Below are positions 31,775 to 43,188 of a stretch of 58,851 nt of DNA, piece after piece. Every line of letters begins with the position of its first letter. Positions within the stretch are counted from its first letter, which is position 1. The notes beneath the pieces are model-generated. The model worked only from the letters and a program-made list of their open reading frames with translations, was not told the DNA's origin and made no database searches. Origin of the DNA: Scedosporium boydii (lineage: Eukaryota > Ascomycota > Sordariomycetes > Microascales > Microascaceae); contig NJFT01000243.1 in NCBI GenBank assembly GCA_002221725.1, positions 1 through 58,851 on the forward strand, read 5' to 3'. The position numbers and the translations under genes are program-made.

Positions 31775-34700
31775 ATGATGCCGAATATCTTTATCGACCT
31801 GACCGAGCCCATCAGCAGCCGCGCCGACCTAATCGACTTGACGAGTCCTGCTAGCGATGGCAGTGAAGCAGGTGGCCATGCGCCAAAGCGAAGCCGAACG
31901 GTCTCGCGGCAATCTACACCGAAGGGCGCGCCTAAATGGGGGCCGAGTGCTCAATTGCAGACATCTCCTCAAGACCAAGCCCAATTATCCCAATCTCTAG
32001 CATTTGCGCCGCGAGAGACTATCGTGCACGCCTCTGTTCCTTCCACAGTTAAACTCTCCGACGATAAGACCAGTCTAGGGCACGTGAAGAGTCAAAGTAC
32101 CTCGCCAGTGCGGTCCCGCACCCCACCACCACGCTCGATAGACACCGCCCCTTCTACAAATAACGTGAATGGCACGACTCCGAATCCTCCTCGCCCTGAT
32201 GAAGGTGCAGAATCTTCCGGCATGAAATCGCGACCCAGTGCTTCGCACGCGACTCTGCCGCTTCGTTCTTCTCCCGCCGGCCCTCTCGCCACCCAGTCCA
32301 CCCCCAAGGGTGTGACCCCGAGGAAGACGGAATGGACCGTAGAAAAGATTGCCGAAAAGCTTAGGCACCTTACGAAGGACCTCGACTACCAGCATCGCGT
32401 GATGACCTACCGCGTGCTGCAAGCCAACAAACGTCAGGTCCAGGAAAGGAGGCAGCTTAAGGGGGAAGATCTATTCGCGGACGTAAAGATTGACAGTGCG
32501 CCGGAGGAAAAGGGGCTCGCCGTACGGGCAAAGTTCAAGGTACGCAGGCGCATTCGCCAAGATGAGGCCATTACTAGAAAATTATACCCGCTCGACTCTG
32601 GTCATGAACTGCTCCTAACAGTGCTGCCATGTCAAAGCTCCATACGACCAATACTAGGAAGTCGAATTCATCCTTGGGCAAGCGAAACCTAACTTTACCT
32701 GTCGTACCTTTGAGGACCGAAGTCGAACCCGTCCCACCGTACCGATTCCACCATATCGAGATTCCCAAAAGTGTGTTAACCCCGCAGACGATGCTCAAAT
32801 ACGTACCGCATGTGAGGGATCTGGAAGACTCCGAGGAGCGACAATACAACCTATGGCTGCAGGAGTTAGACGAGATGGACGAGGCCTCGGGCTTCAAGCC
32901 CCAGAGTCGGGAGCAGAGGGCGGCCAACACAAAGCGCGACGAATGCGCAGCACGTCTTGCGGCCCTACTTCCATCGTGGTTGAAGACTCTCTCAATCGAA
33001 GGCTGCACCAAAGCCACCCTCATCCGATACATGGCTAGCCAGGCGCGTGATGATACTATCACGCCGCAGCAAAAGTCGAGTATACTCGACACCTGCCGCC
33101 AAGTGGAAGATGTTGGGTCCCCTAGAGCTGTGCGGGCTGCCAAGCTCTTCACTGAAGCCTTCGACATGGTGTTCTCGCAGCTATACTCAAACTACCCTGT
33201 TACGCTGCGGGATGTCTTGTTCAGGGACGAATTTGTGGACCAGATTGTCGATCCGAAGCGCCTCACGAAAGAATCAGCAGCTCCGTCTAAACCTACCGAG
33301 GCGCCCGAGCCCGTGGACGGCGGCTATCTGGAGACGCATTCGCTACTTGCTTGCCTCATATGTTTCTGCAACTCGTGCGATCACGGAGAGTATGATAACA
33401 AGAACCAAAAACGTACATTCTCTATGGAGGTCATGGGTGGCGTGGAGGGAGCGTTGAAGCGACGACCACTCAGACAAGGGCGGGATCGTGCGACTCAAGA
33501 GGAAAAGGTCTTGTATTCCCAACCCTGTGGGGCTGAATGCTTTCGCTTGGTGGACACGCATCCGCCGCCCCAAGCCCCCAAGACCTGGACGCCCCGAGAG
33601 GACAGAATTCTTCGAGCTCTAGTAGAGACCTCACTAGTTGGGCCCAGTTTCCGGCCTCCCGAATGCACCGTATCCGGGTTGCTTCAACGGCCATGTTGGG
33701 AGGTTCACCTGAAGCTGACGCAGGACGGCCTCGCTCCCAAAGGAGCGCTTCCATCCACTTCACCGAAACCCGTTGTCAAAAACTTGCCCTGGTACGATAG
33801 GTTTAGAAAAATGCTTATCGGCGACTGGCAAGAACATACCAAAATTTACGAGCACCAACGTCGCGAGCTGCTTGAGCCTTGCGCCCACGACGGTCCTTGC
33901 ACGTTGGCTAAGGGCTGCCCTTGCGTTGAAGCTGGGGTTCTCTGCGACAGGTTTTGTCGGTGCACGGCAGAGACCTGCGCTTACAAGTTTACGGGCTGCG
34001 CTTGTCATTCCCTGGGTAAGACATGCTACTCCAAGCAAAAAGAGCGCCCGTGTATCTGTGTCCAGCTTAATAGGGAGTGCGATCCTGTGCTGTGTAAAGG
34101 CTGTGGAGCTATGGAACGAGTCGACCCCGAGAACGTCGATGATGACGAGCTCCACGAGACAGGATGCCAGAACTGCGCGCTACAACGGGGCAGGAGTAAG
34201 CGCCTGATACTTGGCAAGAGCCTACTGGAAAATTGCGGCTACGGTCTTTTCACGGCCGAAGACATCGCCCAGGACGAGTTTGTCATTGAATACGTTGGCG
34301 AGCTTATCACGCACGACGAGGGCGTTCGAAGAGAGGCACGTCGCGGGGATGTCTTTAACGAAGGCTCGAACGCGTCCTACCTCTTTACCCTGCTCGAGGA
34401 TGAAGGCATCTGGGTCGATGCGGCAGTGTACGGGAATCTCAGCCGCTACATTAACCACGCGTCGGAGAGCGACAAGCGGGCGTGTAACATTATGCCGAAG
34501 ATTCTTTACGTCAACGGCGAGTACAGGATCCGTTTTACGGCTATGCGCGACATCAGCGCCGGGGAGGAGTTGTTCTTTAATTACGGAGAGAACTTCCCGA
34601 ATCTCACGAAGAAGCTTCTCGAAGACCGGGCTGATCAGCAAGATGAGCCACTAACTGCTTCAAACAAGGCGGGTCCCTCCCTTGGCCGAAAGCCCGGAAG

Positions 34701-35553
34701 GCGACCAGGAAGGCCGCGGCGTGGAGGGGGCCGAAAGCCCGCGAAGCAGAATGCGACGGGTGGTGGCCGAAAGGGCGTGGCACCTGCGGATCCGGCGGTC
34801 GACTGGGAGCTTCCGGGGAGTACCGGGTTCCCTCTGCTCCAGAAGAACAAGCGGAAGAGGACGGAAGAAGACGAAGAAAGCAGGGAAGCCCTCGATGACG
34901 ATGACGACGAAGATAATATCTACGACGATGACTCTCAAGAAGGCTCGGATTGGGAAGCAGGTGGTAGACGAGGGGGCAGACGAGGAGGTGGCCGGCGTGG
35001 AGTAAGGACCAGGAAGAGGACGAAACGAACCCACAATAAGGGAGGCGACAAGGACGATGAGGCGATGCTCGTGGCGATGGATTCTCCCAGCAGACCACCT
35101 CGCCGCACCGGTGCTGGTCGCCCGAAAGGGTCGACGAAGCCCCTCCGTGCCGCCGTCGAGGAGGTAGATGAATCCGACGACGCGCACATTTCGGATTCGG
35201 ACGATATGGCGTTGGCCCGGCGTCGGCGGGGCCGTGGGAACCGCAAAACCGTAGTCGACGATAGCGTGGATGAGGGAGGTGATACTATTGTTCATAAACC
35301 GAAAGTGGTGCTAGCCGAGGAGGCTGTGGAGAAGGAGGAAGAGGAGGAGAAGGAGACTGTTAATGTGAGCGTGGAGGCTGCGATAGTGGCTAGACCTGAG
35401 GGTGAGGTTGAAGTCGAGGATGACGAGGACGAGAGCGAGAGTGAGAGCGAAAGCGCGGACGGGGAGGAAGAGGAGGATTCTTGGACTCCGTCGCGGAGTA
35501 AGTCTACGCGCAAGGTGCAGGTTCCGGCGAGGTATAGGGATGAGACGGAATAA
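31775..35553 (+). CDS. KMT6: Histone H3 lysine-27 methyltransferase, EZH2/KMT6 (SET-7) type
   Basis: Two exons (31775-32539 and 32638-35553) give 1226 residues. The 98-bp intron has a GTACGC donor and a CTAAC branch about 18 nt before CAAAG; the nearer AG, 5 nt from the branch, is skipped, and phase 0 is kept. Exon 1 encodes a Ser/Pro-rich N-terminus with two IDLT stretches. A pre-SET CXC domain lies near residues 665-750 (CAHDGPCTLAKGCPC, FTGCACHS). The SET domain spans about 780-908 with YGLFTAEDI, EYVGELIT, the RYINHAS-ACN signature and the GEELFFNYGENF end. This CXC-SET order is specific to the Polycomb PRC2 catalytic subunit. It methylates H3K27 in facultative heterochromatin and silences secondary-metabolite and effector genes in several fungi. 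The last 300 residues are low-complexity, with an AT-hook-like run and acidic blocks. Confidence 0.95.
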
Positions 35554-36414
35554 GGGCTGGGTTTATAGAGAGTACTATACTAATGTTACCTCCCAGTATA
35601 TTTCTTCTGTTTTAACAGATTTTCTATGGATTGAATGCGGCGGCTAGGAGTATACGATTTTTCATCTGTATAGAGCTGCTCGTTCTATATCCCTCTTCTA
35701 TCCATCCATCAATCCATCCACCGAGACTATCTTGGCCCTCTGTACTGTGAACATTGCTGCCGTTTCTCAAGAAACGCTACCGAGGAATCTCGTGCACTTC
35801 TCATGTCTCCTCGACACGTGATCCGGATGTTCCCGCAAAGTGGGGAGCTCAAGCCACACGATGACGTTGCCTGGATTTCCAGACCAAGAAAGTAGAATTG
35901 CCAGCAACATTCCACCTTGGCCCAAACAAGAGAGGCTGGGAGGGAACCGGTCCCATTTGACGTTTGCAGTTTGCCAGGGTCAGCGTCACCAGTCCCAGTC
36001 TTTTTGACCTTCTTCAGCTGGCACCTTGCAAAGCATGACCTCACACCTCGCTTCATGACAACACACCCACATCTTGCTTGTCGTTAGTTCAAAAGGCCAA
36101 GTAAGTTCCCATAAAAACTTGCGTTTTTCTGCTTTCGTGTCTACTTTGTTTTTCTCGTGATTCGTCCTGTTTGCTCTTGGTTGTCTCTTTTTTTTTCTCC
36201 TAATTCTCCCCTCGGATCTTCCCGTTTGATCTAAGACTTACGAAGCAGGGCTGTTTTGGTAGGCGCATCCCACCTTTGCAGCTCCCCACGATCTCCGAGC
36301 TAAGGCAACCCACTCTTCCAACAACTTTCCTCCCAACACAACACGCAAATCTCCTACCGCGATTGAAATCCAAATACACGTCGGCAGCGTAACTTCGAAT
36401 ACGCCAACGTCAAA
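35554..36414. other. Spacer between KMT6 and the BAP31-like gene
   Basis: The 860 bp hold the KMT6 3' end and the BAP31-like promoter, with a pyrimidine-rich leader including a T run near 36188. No gene is supported. Confidence 0.5.
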
Positions 36415-37266
36415 ATGACGCTCTACTACACTCTAGTACGACCTCCAACCCATTTCCTCCGCCGGCAAGCTCCTGCACCGCCCAGGGAGAGCCAAGACTA
36501 ATGAGAACGCCAGGTGTTCGTCCTCCTGATGGGAGAGATGGCAATGTTCATGCTCCTCATCCTTCCCCTCCCCTACACCCTCAAGCGCAAACTCTTCACG
36601 TATGTGGTTCCCCGTTTACCCCTCCTTCAATTTCTTCCAGCGCCGTGATCTGACGCCCCCGTCTAGCTTCATCTCCGAGAGCCCCATCGTCGCCAAGATC
36701 CAGTACTGGATGAAGATCACCTTCGTCTTCATCCTCATCCTCTTCATCGATAGCGTTAACCGCGTCTACCGCGTCCAAGTCGAACTAGGCCTAACTTCCG
36801 AGAATGCCAAGAACAAGTATGAACCGCCATTCCATATCCCCCCGGGCCCTTACCGGGGGAAATAAAACAAGAAGTAGAAATGAGCCCCATACTGACAAAG
36901 AGCGACCGAAACAGTGCCGCCGCCGTCATGGGCCACGAACGCCTCGAAGTCCAAGCCCGCAAGTTCTACTCCCAGCGAAACATGTACCTGTGCGGCTTCA
37001 CCCTCTTCCTCTCCCTCATCCTCAACCGCACCTACGTTATGATTCTCGAAGTCATGGAGCTTGAGGATCGTCTCCGCGCCTTCGAGTCCAACAAGAACCG
37101 CGTCACGGCCGACCCCGAAAAGGAGAGGCTGAAGAAGGAACTCGCCTCCAAGGAGACGGATTTGGAGACTCTTAAGAAGCAGTGCGAGGGTTTGCAGAGG
37201 GAGTATAATAACCTTAGTGATAAGGTTACGGATGGTCAGGGGACTGAGCCTAAGAAGACGAAGTGA
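36415..37266 (+). CDS. BAP31/Yet-family endoplasmic reticulum membrane protein
   Basis: Four exons (36415-36435, 36514-36599, 36667-36816, 36915-37266) give 202 residues. The first exon codes only MTLYYTL. Three membrane segments follow: VFVLLMGEMAMFMLLILPLP, the helix around ITFVFILILFIDSVNRVYRV, and the helix around MYLCGFTLFLSLILNRTYVM. The block AVMGHERLEVQARKFYSQRN between the second and third is typical of Yet/BAP31. The C-terminal half is a coiled coil in the cytosol (KERLKKELASKETDLETL). The end is KKTK, a dilysine KKxx retrieval signal. BAP31 proteins act as ER export and quality-control factors for membrane cargo. GTACGA, GTATGT and GTATGA donors and branch sites CTAAT/CTGAC support the model. 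Confidence 0.92.
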
Positions 37267-37871
37267 GGCGTAGAAGAAAACTCCCGAGCATAATGGGTTT
37301 GGTGAATGGGGCTTTTAAGCCCACCTCGAGATGAATCACGACAAACATATGAGGAATACCTTGAGACTGTTTGGCGGTTAGAAAAGAGAAGAGGATGTTT
37401 ATGAAGACTGTTATTGAGAGAAGAAGCATGTCGGATTCTGTTTGAAGGTAAAAAAAAAAAAAAACAGGGCTTCCAATGGCTGTATGTCTAGTTGTGTCTG
37501 GGATTCTATCATTCAATATGGTAGTTTTGTAGTTGGGTTTCCATGGTTAATCCATCTATTTATAAAGTCTGGTGGTCTGTCCTGCCACACTTGACTGAGA
37601 GTATAAGCTCGTTTCCCATCACCGTCTTAGTCTATAAGTAAAAGAAAACCGAGACAGCGGCGTGAATCCAGTCTCTAGAACAAAATATCTGGAAAGGAAA
37701 AAAAGGAAGAAGAGAAAGGGGCCAAGAAACAATCTCTATCCGTCTATTTGTAACCCGAGTAATCCAAAACCAACATAAGAGAATAACAGGGAGAAAAAGA
37801 AACAAGACGGTCATAAACAAAACAAAAAGAAAAGAGATAGTTGAACAGACAATCCCTCCCAACACACCCAG
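37267..37871. other. Convergent 3' spacer with poly-A runs
   Basis: About 600 bp between two convergent genes. It includes an A15 run at 37450-37464 and a purine-rich stretch. Nothing else is seen. Confidence 0.5.
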
Positions 37872-39356
37872 TTACAACCCATACCTATCAGGAAACAAAA
37901 TCCCATTCGCCATCCTCAACACCTCCTTCTCCACCTCACCCTCCACGGCCTTCTCATTCCACGGCAACAACCCCATCGCCCTCAGCCCATCCTCCCCACC
38001 AGCCTCATTAACATCCTGCACCCCCGGCCTTCCCATATGCGAACGCTCGCCCCTACCGCCGCCGAAATCGGGACTCGGGTGGCCCAGGAGGAACGCCTTG
38101 CGCTGGCCGGCGAGGTATAGAGCATTCGTTTGGGTCAGCGGACAAGCGGGGAGGTACATGACCGTCGTCGCGTTGGCGGAAGAAGCACGGGGTTTCGCTG
38201 GGGAGTTGTCAATGGCGTAGACTAGGTCCGGGTGCCAGAGGACGTAGTCGCCTGGCCGGAGGTCTGGTACGGTGACCATGGAGCGGGCGAGTTGGAGGTG
38301 GGGGTGGAGGAGGTCGTTGAGTTCTTGGGTGTAGCTTGGGAGGGCGCCTTGGATGACGCTCGTTTGGGTAGGGCTTAGGCGCCAATTGGCTTCGTTGAGG
38401 TAAGCGGCGGTGGTAGGGGATTCCTCGAGAGGCACTCGGGGCTCGAAGAATGGGCGAAGGAGGAAATATGCCGTGGAGAGCTTGAGCATCGGGCAGAGGA
38501 GTAATGTGTCGTCCCCCGTAGATGCATCGCTGATTGAAAGCCACCCCTGGAACATCCTAAACATACTACATGTGCCAGCCCCGTTGTAAAGATCGCTCGT
38601 GACGCCGAGCCTCGTGCTGCTCTCCCAGGGGTCATACTCCTCCCACTTGCCCTCCCATATCCTGTCGTATGTTCCCCCTCTTCCGTACCCATCGGGCTCC
38701 CACCTCTCGACACTGCCGCCGTCCACATGCGCATTTTGATAATGCCTCGCGTCGCCACTCCAAACCTGCATGCGTAGCCTGTCTGCATAGGCAACGGGAA
38801 AGTTGGTGCTTAGAAGGGCCGATGGGTCGCTAGAGTGCCATAACTTCATCGCGAGCCTCTGTGTAGCGAAGACGTTGGGGTGAGCCCGACCTTTGATCTG
38901 CGCCGGAGTCCAGTACACCCCGAAGAGATGCGGGTCGCGAGAAGAGCAGCAGCACATTTTGGGGTTCGTTGACAGGTACACCTCGGTCTCTTGTTTCCAA
39001 GTCAAAGCTTCGGTTCGGGGGACGACATTCCTCACGATGGCGGCTCCCCTCCTCTTGAGTTCTGCGGAGAACTTGGCAACGAGAACTGGATTCTTTGTAT
39101 CTTCGAAGTCGATGACGGGTATTATACTTGAACCTTGGGATGCGATGCTTTCAATCTCTTTGCGTAGCTCGGAAAGTAGCCTGCTCCAACTCGCGGCTAC
39201 TGCAGTCTCCCGCCCGGATAGCAGAGCCTTCTTGATGCGTGCGAACCTCGGGGGTAGAGGAATCGGATCTCCGGGAGGGAAGGGCATCGCATCCATGCTT
39301 AAGAGATCTGAGCAGAAAGGAAGGGAGAGGTGATGTGGGCTTCGGGAAGCTAACAT
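37872..39356 (-). CDS. DUF1479-family protein, probable iron/2-oxoglutarate-dependent oxygenase
   Basis: One frame of 494 residues without introns. It matches the DUF1479 family (bacterial YbiU and fungal relatives): the block FSAELKRRGAAIVRNVVP, then QVWSGDARHYQNAHVDGGS with a candidate HxD metal pair (His, Asp near residue 211), VTSDLYNG, the MFRMFQGWLSISD strand, LRPGDYVLWHPDLVYAI with the likely distal His, and TVMYLPACPLTQ. The fold is that of cupin-like non-haem iron oxygenases; the substrate is unknown. The start at 39356 gives about 20 extra residues ahead of a second Met at 39296 (MDAMPFPPGD), which could be the true start. Codon use is C/G-ending like its neighbours. Confidence 0.82.
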   Translation of the reverse strand: MLASRSPHHLSLPFCSDLLSMDAMPFPPGDPIPLPPRFARIKKALLSGRETAVAASWSRLLSELRKEIESIASQGSSIIPVIDFEDTKNPVLVAKFSAELKRRGAAIVRNVVPRTEALTWKQETEVYLSTNPKMCCCSSRDPHLFGVYWTPAQIKGRAHPNVFATQRLAMKLWHSSDPSALLSTNFPVAYADRLRMQVWSGDARHYQNAHVDGGSVERWEPDGYGRGGTYDRIWEGKWEEYDPWESSTRLGVTSDLYNGAGTCSMFRMFQGWLSISDASTGDDTLLLCPMLKLSTAYFLLRPFFEPRVPLEESPTTAAYLNEANWRLSPTQTSVIQGALPSYTQELNDLLHPHLQLARSMVTVPDLRPGDYVLWHPDLVYAIDNSPAKPRASSANATTVMYLPACPLTQTNALYLAGQRKAFLLGHPSPDFGGGRGERSHMGRPGVQDVNEAGGEDGLRAMGLLPWNEKAVEGEVEKEVLRMANGILFPDRYGL

Positions 39357-40492
39357 CGTGGGGCTTTAGAGATAGGCGGAACCCTTTGCGTGACTATGAG
39401 TTCAGGTGATATATACCGATGGAAAGGCTACAGAGATATGACCGAGGAGGGAAAAGAGTGACGAGGAGAATTCGAAAGGGCATGGGAGAATGGATTGCGA
39501 AGCTGAGCCCACCTCGGATCTCGAAAATTAGGATAAGAGAATAGATGCAATTGCAATTTCGCTAAGTGCCATGAGATCGGGATCTTGCCGCGTCCCGTTG
39601 AAATTTGCGGTACTGGAAGCAGATAGATTGAATTGCGATATGCGCGGCGGAATGGCTAATGGGAATATATAGTTGTTCTTTACCGTCGGGTTAGAAGAAG
39701 ATGATTCTTAAATGACAGACAGCGAGAAGGAGATGATCCCATGGAAGAGGTACCCGGCCTCCCGCAAAACCCCGTAGAAGGGGGTGAGCCCCTAGCGAAG
39801 TAATCCATGGCGTCTCTACTTGGTGATGAGAGAAGCTTGAGGTTGTACGGGCTAAAGGGACTTCGAGGAGCAAAGTGAGTTTTGAGAAGAACAACGTTGA
39901 CTTGCTTCTCCTTAAGCCAGGGTGGTCGGGCCGTGCTGCCGCGTCGACGGCATTCATAGCCAGGATCACCAATGGGGCATTTTTCGGGTACTTGCAGACA
40001 GCCTAAGAGCGGGAGTGCAACGTTCACCGACTTGCGCATTGCAGACTCTGAAGTTGAGATAGCTAGCGTACCATGCATAAATGCGCATGCACTACTGGGC
40101 TTGCATGCAACCATGGAAGTTATCGCTAGTACATGAGTCGACGTCTAGAGCTGCACTTGATAGTTGCGTTCTATCTCATTGCCCATGCGGCTCTGTGTTA
40201 TCGGGAAACTCGGTGTGCTGGAAGGACATCAAACCCCCTGGTCGGCAGGGCTCCTTTCGCGATTTCTAGCCGGAAAATCCGTCGATCCGGACTACATAAG
40301 TGAGCGATGCAAGATCGGGGATTTTTCCTCATTTGTCGCTGAGAATATTATGTCTTTCTTCCTTTGGCAGGACGCATACTTCGAAAGCACATTTTCCCAA
40401 GGACGAAATTAAACTCCACCTCCAAGGATTGGCACACGAACTGTCAAAGGAAAATGAATCGTTCTCGCACTAATTCCTTTTTAGTCCCCGCC
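39357..40492. other. Spacer upstream of the DUF1479 gene
   Basis: About 1.1 kb with no supported gene. A 144-codon minus-strand frame at 39680-40114 shows no family signal. Confidence 0.45.
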
Positions 40493-41822
40493 TCAACTAG
40501 GTCGATTCCGTTTAGACCGGCGTAGCGGCGCTGTCATTAGCTCCTTGTCTTCGTCGGGATCTTGCTTTCTCTTCCCCGACGACTTCTTGGGTGCCTTGGG
40601 CGCTGGTTGGTTCACTTGTGTCTTTGGCTTGCTAGGAATGGGCAGCTCTCGCTTCTCCTTCTCGGCCTTTGACCCGGACTCTCCAGGCCCTTCATTGATT
40701 ACGACATAGGCAACCTTTTCAAGGTCCATTGCCTTTATGCCCAATCTCTTAATCAACTTCTGCGCTTCGGCGTTGAGAGCAGCATATTCCTTCTTGTTGT
40801 ACTTGATGGGGTCCTTCTTGCCGTTACAGCAAAGCCAGTAAAAGGCTTCATCGGAGAAGAAAAGAACACGCTCCGAATCATGAACGGACAGTAGGAGGGA
40901 CGCCGTAGCCGGGCCGATGCCCTTGAGTTTTGTCAAGACATCAAGTGCCGCCGATGCATCGGACGTGTCCCGATATACTTCCAATGCGTCCTCAATGACC
41001 TCTTCGACGGTGTCCGGGTCGTTAGCGCTTACGAGCTTCATCAACGTCGGTCGAAACTTGCCATGTCGCCTAGAGGACGAGGTTTAGATTGAGGACATGG
41101 GATTTGGCAGAAATATGATAGCTAGGTGTAATTGTGCAAGCACAAGCCGGAGTTCACTGTTCGGGATATTGCGGCTAGTCTATAGGACGGCGCCCGAATG
41201 GTACCGTCGGTAACATTAAGACGGGGGATGCGGGAAATAGGATATCGGAGTGTCTGGATGGCAATCTCGCAAGACTTGATATGCACGCGAAACACCGAGA
41301 TACAGTGCCCGGAAATACAAGGAAAGTTGTGGCAGACTTACAGCTTCCACTCTACAAGAGACTTGACATCGTCGTGAACCATGGGCCTGTTAGGGTTGTC
41401 CAACCGGAACGTTTCGGGAGCCTCAACATAACGGTAGTGGTCAAGGTCGACCAAAGTTTTCTGGCCCGTCTTGGCTACACGGGGATTATGTTAGAACCAA
41501 CATTGGTAGATCCGGTGTCATGGTATCGACGGATTTGGGCCAGATTGAAAATCGGGATTGTAGGGCGTAGTGTGATGTATTAGTTGTAGAGTGTGTGTGG
41601 ATGTGTGTGTGGATGTGTGTGTGGATACAACCAGGGATGCTTTGTGGAGCTAAGATCCCAGTATCCAGGTCCCTTGGACAAAAGCACGCCGCGATGAAGG
41701 TCCGACTTACCGGCTTTCCCATCTGATACCGATTGTAACAGGGATGGATATCTCTCAAGCAGATTCTCAAACTCCTTGGCTGAAATATCCGCTGGGGACA
41801 CTACCTTCTCCGAATGGGCCAT
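40493..41822 (-). CDS. Conserved fungal helix-hairpin-helix protein of unknown function
   Basis: Three exons (41822-41711, 41474-41342, 41069-40493) give 273 residues with in-phase GTAAGT introns. The product begins MAHSEKVVSPADISAKEF, has LDHYRYVEAP and the block LVEWKLRHGKFRPTLMKLV across the second junction, then a helix-hairpin-helix LTKLKGIGPATASLLLSVH, DSERVLFFSDEAFYWLCC, and a basic, Pro-rich tail ending in KRKQDPDE and RRSKRNRPS. HhH motifs of the form LKGIGPATA bind DNA backbone in glycosylases and related proteins, but no catalytic Lys/Asp of a glycosylase is evident. I recall this as a conserved family in Pezizomycotina without assigned function. Nuclear DNA binding is inference. 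It is head to head with the small zinc-finger gene. Confidence 0.8.
41591..41626. repeat. Three perfect 12-bp tandem repeats in an intron
   Basis: The unit GTGTGTGTGGAT is repeated exactly three times inside the first intron of the helix-hairpin-helix gene. Confidence 0.95.
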
Positions 41823-42687
41823 AATAGAGAGTGTTATTGAGCCTCAATGAGGCAGTATGGTTGTATTGACGTTCAGAAACACTCCAGGCCAACAAAGGGC
41901 AACAGTCACAACGGATATCTGTCCACCAATTGTAGGCTGAAAAGGCGACCAGCAGGCGCGATTGCTCGGTCGGGTAGCGACAGGAGTTCTCACCGCGGCA
42001 GGAAACTCTCCGAGATCCGAGGGGAAGGGAAAGAGAAAGAGAAAGAGACGGAGGTTTATGGGCCACGTTGATAATAGTTCCAGGTTCCAGGCACCACGAC
42101 GCGGCGTCGAACCAAAGTTCAAATTGTTGACAAAGGACGAAGCACTTCGTAAAGGGAGACAGGCAGGTTACGGAATCACGTGCACTCAGCGCTGCCTGTA
42201 AGTTGTCACATCGAGTCTGGGGTACCTCAGTACTTTTCGAAGTACGAAGTACAATTGTAGACAATTGAATTACCGACTTTTTAACAATAGTCAAACTCGA
42301 GAGGAATGTTTGCCTGTCCGGGCAAGAGATTCGCATTGAAACTGTTTTTGCTCAAGAAAAAAAAAAAAAAAATTACAGGGAGGTTAATTCTGGCTGGCTG
42401 AAAATCGGTATCAATTGGTTTGATGTTGATCCAGTCAAATCGTGTACAATTGGACTTGGTCTAGACTCCGCCTTAGGCTCAGGCTATTAATAAACTCGAT
42501 CTGATTCTGCCCCTCCACAACGCATTCTCCATTCCGATTCTCCATCGTAAAATCTTCCCCGCCGCCTTTTTCCGTTCTGCCATTTTTCTCTCCCTTCTCT
42601 CGCACCGCCCTTCAACGAAACACTTCTCGCCGGTCTATTACTCTCGTTCCCAAGGTTATCTCAATACCCCCCCCAAAATCTTTCAAA
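41823..42687. other. Divergent promoter region, helix-hairpin-helix and zinc-finger genes
   Basis: 865 bp without a gene. It contains one exact TACGAAGTA (42243-42251), an A16 run (42357-42372), a TATTAATAA stretch near 42486 that could serve as TATA element for the zinc-finger gene, and a long pyrimidine-rich leader before 42688. Confidence 0.5.
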
Positions 42688-43188
42688 ATGGGTAACGTAT
42701 GTATCTTGCCCACTTCTTTCGCACTTCCCTGCCAAGAGCGAAAAAGACTTGAGATCGATGATGTTAACGGGATTCGCTTGTCTAGGGTGCGAAGGCTCAG
42801 CAGAAGCGCGAGCGCAACCAGAAGGATTCAAAGGTTGCCAAGTCGCAACTCAAGTCTGTACGTCACGCCCACTCGATCGAACTCTCCTCCTACCGACCCC
42901 GTCCACAATCCTTAGATCTTGAAGGATGAAGAAAACAAGGAAGAACGAGCGCTCCAATACTAACCGTCTGCGTACTAGAATACCGCCGCTTGCAACATCG
43001 TCTGCAATGTTTGCAAACAGTCCTTCCTTCAGACTTCCAAGGCTCCTACGTACGGTACCCTCCTAAGCCAAAACCGGCCACTATACTCCGTTGCGGTATT
43101 GCTGACATGGAAAACTAGTTTGACCATCCATGCCGAGAACAAGCACAGCAAGACCTTGGCAGACTGTTTCCCTAACTTCCAGGCTTGA
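42688..43188 (+). CDS. Small zinc-finger protein of the 4F5/At2g23090-like family
   Basis: Four exons (42688-42696, 42786-42857, 42979-43049, 43119-43188) give 73 residues. The first exon is only 9 nt (MGN), followed by the basic 4F5/SERF-like stretch GAKAQQKRERNQKDSKVAKS, then a zinc finger with Cys-x2-Cys (VCNVCKQSF) and His residues in IHAENKHSKT, ending DCFPNFQA. Eukaryotic proteins with this order are small, basic and uncharacterised, probably nucleic-acid-binding. Donors are GTATGT, GTACGT and GTACGG; acceptors are all TAG. Too short per exon to show as an open frame, it is found only by splicing. Confidence 0.88.

Noticed and set aside
32629..32637. ATG at 32629 as the start of the SET-domain protein
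   Set aside because: This ATG lies at the 3' end of an intron; joining 32539 to 32638 gives a longer in-frame protein with a plausible branch site and family-like N-terminus.
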